Of a stretch of DNA of 8,742 nucleotides, positions 5,788 to 8,742 are shown piece by piece (position 1 is the stretch's first letter; the number at the start of each line of letters is the position of its first letter). The position numbers were made by a program, and so were the translations under genes. The stretch comes from Candidatus Saccharimonadia bacterium (lineage in GTDB: Bacteria > Patescibacteriota > Saccharimonadia > Saccharimonadales > Saccharimonadaceae), in contig JALRDA010000009.1 of assembly GCA_023257145.1 (NCBI GenBank), positions 1 through 8,742 on the forward strand. The letters run 5' to 3'. The notes under the pieces are model-generated. The model ran no database searches, was not told the DNA's origin, and saw nothing but the letters and a program-made list of their open reading frames with translations.

Positions 5788-6006
5788 TTATTTATGAAAT
5801 GCTCGACGTGCTTCATTGAACAGCTTGGCAGGTGCCAACCACTCTGTTGCTTTTGAAGCGTTCGCGAGAACAACATTTGCTTGCTTGGTCATCTTTTTAA
5901 GTTTCATTAATACGACAATTGCCGCAATAATGAGCACTATGATAACAGCCGATAATAGTGTCACGACGACAGTAAGTAATGTAATGACGGTACTTGATTC
6001 TAACAT
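5788..6006 (-). CDS. Small single-helix membrane protein, cassette copy 2 (DUF948-like)
   Basis: 72 aa, paralogue of the product of 4476-4691 (about 44% identity by hand alignment with one gap). It has one membrane segment at about 7-34, then KLKKMTKQANVVLANASKA and the shared ending TEWLAPAKLF. The conserved E-W-L-x-P-A-K block in both copies suggests a real interaction site. The frame is set by an AAGGGAG ribosome site at 6024-6018, 11 nt before the ATG. It heads the second two-gene cassette with the YtxH gene at 5415. Function unknown; assignment to the DUF948-like group is by layout and neighbour only. Confidence 0.82.
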   Translation of the reverse strand: MLESSTVITLLTVVVTLLSAVIIVLIIAAIVVLMKLKKMTKQANVVLANASKATEWLAPAKLFNEARRAFHK

Positions 6007-6050
6007 GTAGAAAACTTCTCCCTTCGGTGTCTTGGTTACTACACTTCTTA

Positions 6051-6056
6051 ATAATA
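6051..6056 (-). promoter_or_regulatory. Tentative -10 of YtxH cassette copy 2
   Basis: TATTAT on the minus strand would start transcription near 6044 and give a leader of about 38 nt, similar to copy 1. No good -35 or TGn extension is seen. TACGCG occurs twice nearby (6055-6060 and 6070-6075 on the plus strand); a role is unknown. The rest of the 6007-6129 gap shows no gene or strong hairpin. Confidence 0.3.
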
Positions 6057-6129
6057 CGCGTCGTGGAATTACGCGCTGTGAGATATCTTACTATTAGCTG
6101 TAACTGACGAAGAATGGCAAATAAAAGAT

Positions 6130-6660
6130 TTACTGATCCGCCAAAAGATTTTTCCAGTAACTTCGCCACGTGTCGGCGTGATCAGCTGATACAAGCTTCT
6201 CGTGCTGTAGTCCAAACCCAGCTTTCGTTGGCGTTTTAGCGTAGACGCCAATAACAACCCTAGACCCATCCAGTAGTGCCGCGCGGTAATAGCGCCATTT
6301 TTCAGTCTCGGTTGTACTACTTGAGACAATTCCGACACCGTTAAATTCACTTCTTGCCTGGGCGACTGATAGCCACCAGTAAAAGGCGTCGTCCATGGAC
6401 ATTGGAATTGTCTTTGTAAGACTAGTTGAAAATTCCCCTCTGTTGTTCTGGTTAACCTGTCGGCGACCGATATCACGCTCGTAGCGAACAGTTAATGACT
6501 GCGCCCACCAGCCACCAACTTCAAACTGCGACACCAGCACTGCGGCAATTTCTTTATGCGAAAGCTCACGCGCTCCGGCTTTTTCCAGACGTTCAAGCCA
6601 CACCGGCCATGCTATGCCAGTTGCTTTTTCAATCGTCTTATCAGAAATAAGCTCGCTCAT
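6130..6660 (-). CDS. DUF4287 - SRPBCC (AHSA1-like) two-domain protein
   Basis: 176 aa, cytoplasmic. Residues 5-67 match the DUF4287 pattern: TGIAWPVWLERLEKAGAREL, then SHKEIAAVL, then WWAQSLTVRYERDIGRR, with the conserved His-Lys and paired Trp. The second half (about 76-175) has the features of a short SRPBCC/AHSA1 domain: an opening KTIPMSMDDAFYWW and a final helix with HEKLVSADHADTWRSYWKNLL. SRPBCC folds bind hydrophobic ligands in a deep cavity; no ligand can be named here. The fusion order is the one known for this family. It begins 15 nt after the aspS stop but has its own leaderless promoter inside the tail of aspS, so it may be made both with aspS and separately. Confidence in the first domain is high, in the second moderate. 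Confidence 0.85.
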   Translation of the reverse strand: MSELISDKTIEKATGIAWPVWLERLEKAGARELSHKEIAAVLVSQFEVGGWWAQSLTVRYERDIGRRQVNQNNRGEFSTSLTKTIPMSMDDAFYWWLSVAQARSEFNGVGIVSSSTTETEKWRYYRAALLDGSRVVIGVYAKTPTKAGFGLQHEKLVSADHADTWRSYWKNLLADQ

Positions 6661-6666
6661 GAGCTT

Positions 6667-6675
6667 ATTGTAGCA
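6667..6675 (-). promoter_or_regulatory. Extended -10 promoter of the DUF4287 gene (leaderless)
   Basis: TGCTACAAT on the minus strand (TGn plus TACAAT) ends 7 nt before the ATG at 6660 and lies in the short gap after the aspS stop. No -35 match and no Shine-Dalgarno are seen. Confidence 0.6.
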
Positions 6676-8436
6676 TTAGTCGGTGAATGTAATAGATAGA
6701 TCGCGTAACTGATCTTCGTCGACCGCACTCGGAGAATCCATCATCGGATCGATACCTGAACCATTTTTAGGGAATGCAACCACTTCACGAATATTCGTTT
6801 CGTTGGTCAATACCATAAATATTCGATCAACACCAAATGCACAGCCCGCATGTGGCGGTGCGCCAAATTTGAACGCATTAATAAGAGCACCAAATTTCGC
6901 ATCAACGTACTGCGTATCGTATCCAAGTGCGCCAAATGCTTCATACATCACCTCTGGATTGTGATTACGAACCGCACCCGAACAAATCTCGTAGCCGTTC
7001 ATGACCATGTCGTACTGATCGGCGACAATTGCCAACTTGTCGTCAGTTCGCAGTGCCTCGACACCGCCCTTTGGCATAGAGAATGGATTGTGGCCAAAGT
7101 CAATTTTTTTAGCGCCATCATCCCATTCGTAAAATGGAAAATCAATCACCCACGCAAGCGCGACCTTGTTTGGATCTTTCAAATTAAAGTGATCGGCAAA
7201 TTCTGAGCGCAAGCGACCTAGCACCTTGTTGACGATTTCGCGCTTATCAGCACCGAAGAAAATGGCGTCGCCATCCTTTGCGCCGGTTCGAGATTGAATC
7301 GTCGACAGCTCTTCACTGGACAGGAATTTTGCGATTGGCGATTTCACCTCACCGTTTTCAATGATAATATACGCGAGTCCGCCAGCACCTTCGCTTTTAG
7401 CGATAGCTGTATAGTGATCGATTTGTGAACGACTAAGACTAGCGCCGCCTTCGACACATAGCGCCTTAACGACACCGCCACCGGAAATTGTATTCGCAAA
7501 CACACCAAAACCAGTGCCCGCAAGTGCGTCCGATAGATTAATCAGTTCCATACCGAACCGAAGATCTGGCTTGTCTGATCCAAAGCGGTCCATCGCTTCT
7601 TGGTACGGGATACGAGGAATATCGTCGGTAACGAGTGTTTTATGCGCAAAGTCAGTTACCAAATTTTTAATGAGTGGCTCCATTGTTTGGCGCACCGTTT
7701 CACCATCTTCAACGAACGACATCTCTAGATCAAGCTGGTAAAAATCGCCATACAAACGATCCGCACGCGGATCCTCGTCACGGAAACAAGTAGCAATCTG
7801 GTAGTAACGCGAGATACCGCCAACCATCAATAATTGCTTAAACTGCTGAGGGGCTTGTGGTAACGCATAGAACTTACCTGGATGTACACGTGACGGAACA
7901 AGAAAATCTCGCGCACCTTCTGGGCTTGAATTAGCTAGGATTGGGGTTGTCACTTCAGTAAATTCATTTGCTTCCATGTAGTCACGCAGTACTTTGTAGT
8001 ATGCCGCGCGCTGTTTTAGCGTCTGCTGCATTTTACTACGGCGCAGATCAAGATAGCGATATTTTAAGCGCAGCTCCTCGCTTGCCTGAGTGGTGTCGCT
8101 GTGGATTGGAATAGGTAGCGCCTCAGATCGGTTTAAAATTCGCATTGTCTCAACGACGAGCTCGATGTCGCCGGTAGCAATGTTTGGGTTTTTTAGTGAT
8201 TCATCGCGCTCTTTGACATTGCCCGTGACAGAGATAACAAACTCGTCGCGAAGCTGACCGGCGTAATCAAATGCCGCGGCCTTTTCGGGTTGAATAACCA
8301 ATTGAATAATCCCCGTGTGATCACGTAAATCAATAAAAATAAGACCGCCATGGTCACGGCGCGAATGCACCCAGCCACTTACTGTCACTGATTGACTAAC
8401 GCTATCGGCTAATTCTCGTACTAATGTTCTTGTCAT
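6676..8436 (-). CDS. aspS: Aspartyl-tRNA synthetase, bacterial type, probably non-discriminating
   Basis: Charges tRNA-Asp with aspartate. At 586 aa it has the normal bacterial length and order: N-terminal OB-fold anticodon-binding domain (about 1-105), class II catalytic core with motif 1 (TTPILANSSPEGARDFLVPS), QAPQQFKQLLM, motif 2 (CFRDEDPRADR), then the bacterial GAD insertion (about 290-405), and motif 3 (GCAFGVDRIFMVL) with the ending FPKNGSGIDPMMDSPS. Three details stand out. His29 (RRDHGG) sits where E. coli has Leu, the mark of enzymes that also charge tRNA-Asn with Asp. Motif 2 reads DRLYGDFYQLD, with one extra residue and Asp where Glu is usual (PEFTQ). QAPQ replaces the usual QSPQ. 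The start at 8436 is supported by TAAAAT ending 10 nt upstream; a GAAGAGA just before the ATG may help ribosome binding but is too close to be a standard site. Confidence 0.97.
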   Translation of the reverse strand: MTRTLVRELADSVSQSVTVSGWVHSRRDHGGLIFIDLRDHTGIIQLVIQPEKAAAFDYAGQLRDEFVISVTGNVKERDESLKNPNIATGDIELVVETMRILNRSEALPIPIHSDTTQASEELRLKYRYLDLRRSKMQQTLKQRAAYYKVLRDYMEANEFTEVTTPILANSSPEGARDFLVPSRVHPGKFYALPQAPQQFKQLLMVGGISRYYQIATCFRDEDPRADRLYGDFYQLDLEMSFVEDGETVRQTMEPLIKNLVTDFAHKTLVTDDIPRIPYQEAMDRFGSDKPDLRFGMELINLSDALAGTGFGVFANTISGGGVVKALCVEGGASLSRSQIDHYTAIAKSEGAGGLAYIIIENGEVKSPIAKFLSSEELSTIQSRTGAKDGDAIFFGADKREIVNKVLGRLRSEFADHFNLKDPNKVALAWVIDFPFYEWDDGAKKIDFGHNPFSMPKGGVEALRTDDKLAIVADQYDMVMNGYEICSGAVRNHNPEVMYEAFGALGYDTQYVDAKFGALINAFKFGAPPHAGCAFGVDRIFMVLTNETNIREVVAFPKNGSGIDPMMDSPSAVDEDQLRDLSITFTD

Positions 8437-8445
8437 ATTCTCTTC

Positions 8446-8454
8446 ATTTTACCA
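8446..8454 (-). promoter_or_regulatory. Extended -10 promoter of aspS (nearly leaderless)
   Basis: TGGTAAAAT on the minus strand ends 10 nt before the ATG at 8436, giving a predicted leader of only about 3 nt. No -35 match is found at 16-18 nt spacing. It lies in the 62-nt gap after the CBS gene, in which I see no strong terminator. Confidence 0.5.
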
Positions 8455-8498
8455 CCGTCACCCCTATAAGGCTAGGTGTCCGCGAGAGAGATCTATTT

Positions 8499-8742
8499 TT
8501 ACTTTCGTAATTTTCGCCGAGCGACGTGACGCACGTCACTATGCGCATCGAATTCATCAATGATTTTATGTCCAATCAGCGCTTCGATCGTGTCTTCGAG
8601 ACTGATGACGCCGACCGTCTCCTGCTCTTCGTTAACGACGATAAATAAATGGTGGTGCGTTCGCAGGAATGCCATTAATGCATGCTGTAAAGTTTGGTCT
8701 TGGTGGATGTAAAAGACGCGCGGCTCCATAGCCTTTTCAGCC
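8499..8742 (-). CDS. C-terminal CBS domain of a CNNM/CorC-type membrane protein, partial
   Basis: The 5' end lies beyond the window; the frame is open to the edge (AEKA before MEPRVFYIH), so the internal ATG at 8729 is probably not the start. The 80 visible residues are the second CBS half of the pair found in CNNM/CorC/TlyC proteins: MEPRVFYIHQDQTLQHALMA, HHHLFIVVNEEQETVGVISL, then EDTIEALIGHKIIDEFD. The LEDxIExxIG-x-x-IxDEFD ending is diagnostic. These proteins have an N-terminal DUF21 membrane domain and are linked to Mg2+/Co2+ transport or tolerance. Here the chain ends in a basic tail (DVRHVARRKLRK) soon after the CBS domain, with no C-terminal CorC_HlyC domain, a shorter form than the E. 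coli CorC type. Confidence 0.82.
   Translation of the reverse strand, partial: AEKAMEPRVFYIHQDQTLQHALMAFLRTHHHLFIVVNEEQETVGVISLEDTIEALIGHKIIDEFDAHSDVRHVARRKLRK

Noticed and set aside
5897..6476. Open frames on the minus strand at 5897-6169 and 6069-6476
   Set aside because: They overlap better-supported genes in other frames, lack ribosome sites, and their translations show no domain or membrane logic; they are shadows.
8462..8481. CACCTA/TAGGGGTG imperfect stem between the CBS gene and aspS as a terminator
   Set aside because: Bulged, short and without a following T-run; it overlaps the region just upstream of the aspS -10.
8499..8729. Complete 76-residue CBS protein starting at the ATG at 8729
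   Set aside because: The frame is open upstream to the window edge and a lone CBS half is incomplete; it is the 3' end of a longer gene.

Overview
The window looks like ordinary chromosome from a small-genome bacterium of the Candidate Phyla Radiation (Patescibacteria), most likely Saccharibacteria (TM7) or a close relative. This is inferred from the style of the proteins and the gene organisation: compact genes, very short gaps, an Fe-S-free MutY-like protein, YtxH-type small membrane proteins, a CBS protein without a CorC domain, and several starts that look leaderless. TGA is used as a stop (gene ending at 1476), so this is the standard code and not the TGA=Gly code of Gracilibacteria/Absconditabacteria. 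I see no mobile element, CRISPR array, phage gene, tRNA or rRNA.

Layout. (1) 2-103: C-terminal tail of a Mur ligase, probably MurC. (2) 229-1086, + strand: MscS-type mechanosensitive channel. (3) 1099-2841, - strand: mutY-like glycosylase, then an exported two-cysteine protein and a single-pass membrane protein whose reading frames overlap by ATGA. (4) 2872-4033, + strand: msrA and a UlaG-like metallo-hydrolase in one operon, closed by a strong bidirectional terminator. (5) 4075-6006, - strand: two paralogous copies of a two-gene cassette (about 71-residue membrane helix protein followed by a YtxH protein), with a small alpha/beta hydrolase between the copies. (6) 6130-6660, - strand: DUF4287-SRPBCC protein. 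(7) 6676-8436, - strand: aspS. (8) 8499 to the window edge: C-terminal CBS domain of a CNNM/CorC-type membrane protein.

How the genes may work together. MutY and MsrA belong to DNA and protein oxidative-damage repair families. They are divergently transcribed from a 30-nt gap that holds two mirror-image -10 elements, so only one polymerase should be able to bind at a time. The channel, the exported/membrane pair and the YtxH cassettes all concern the cell envelope. AspRS carries a His at the position that marks non-discriminating enzymes, which would couple it to GatCAB-dependent Asn-tRNA synthesis.

The most general signal concerns translation starts. Five genes that begin a transcript (mscS-type, msrA, mutY, the exported-protein gene, the DUF4287 gene) have a -10 hexamer ending 7-8 nt before the start codon and no usable Shine-Dalgarno; aspS is close to this at 10 nt. 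Genes inside operons and the YtxH cassettes carry clear AAGGAG-type sites. No clear novel system was found; the best candidates for a second look are the symmetric mutY/msrA promoter, the duplicated YtxH cassette and the unknown exported/membrane pair.
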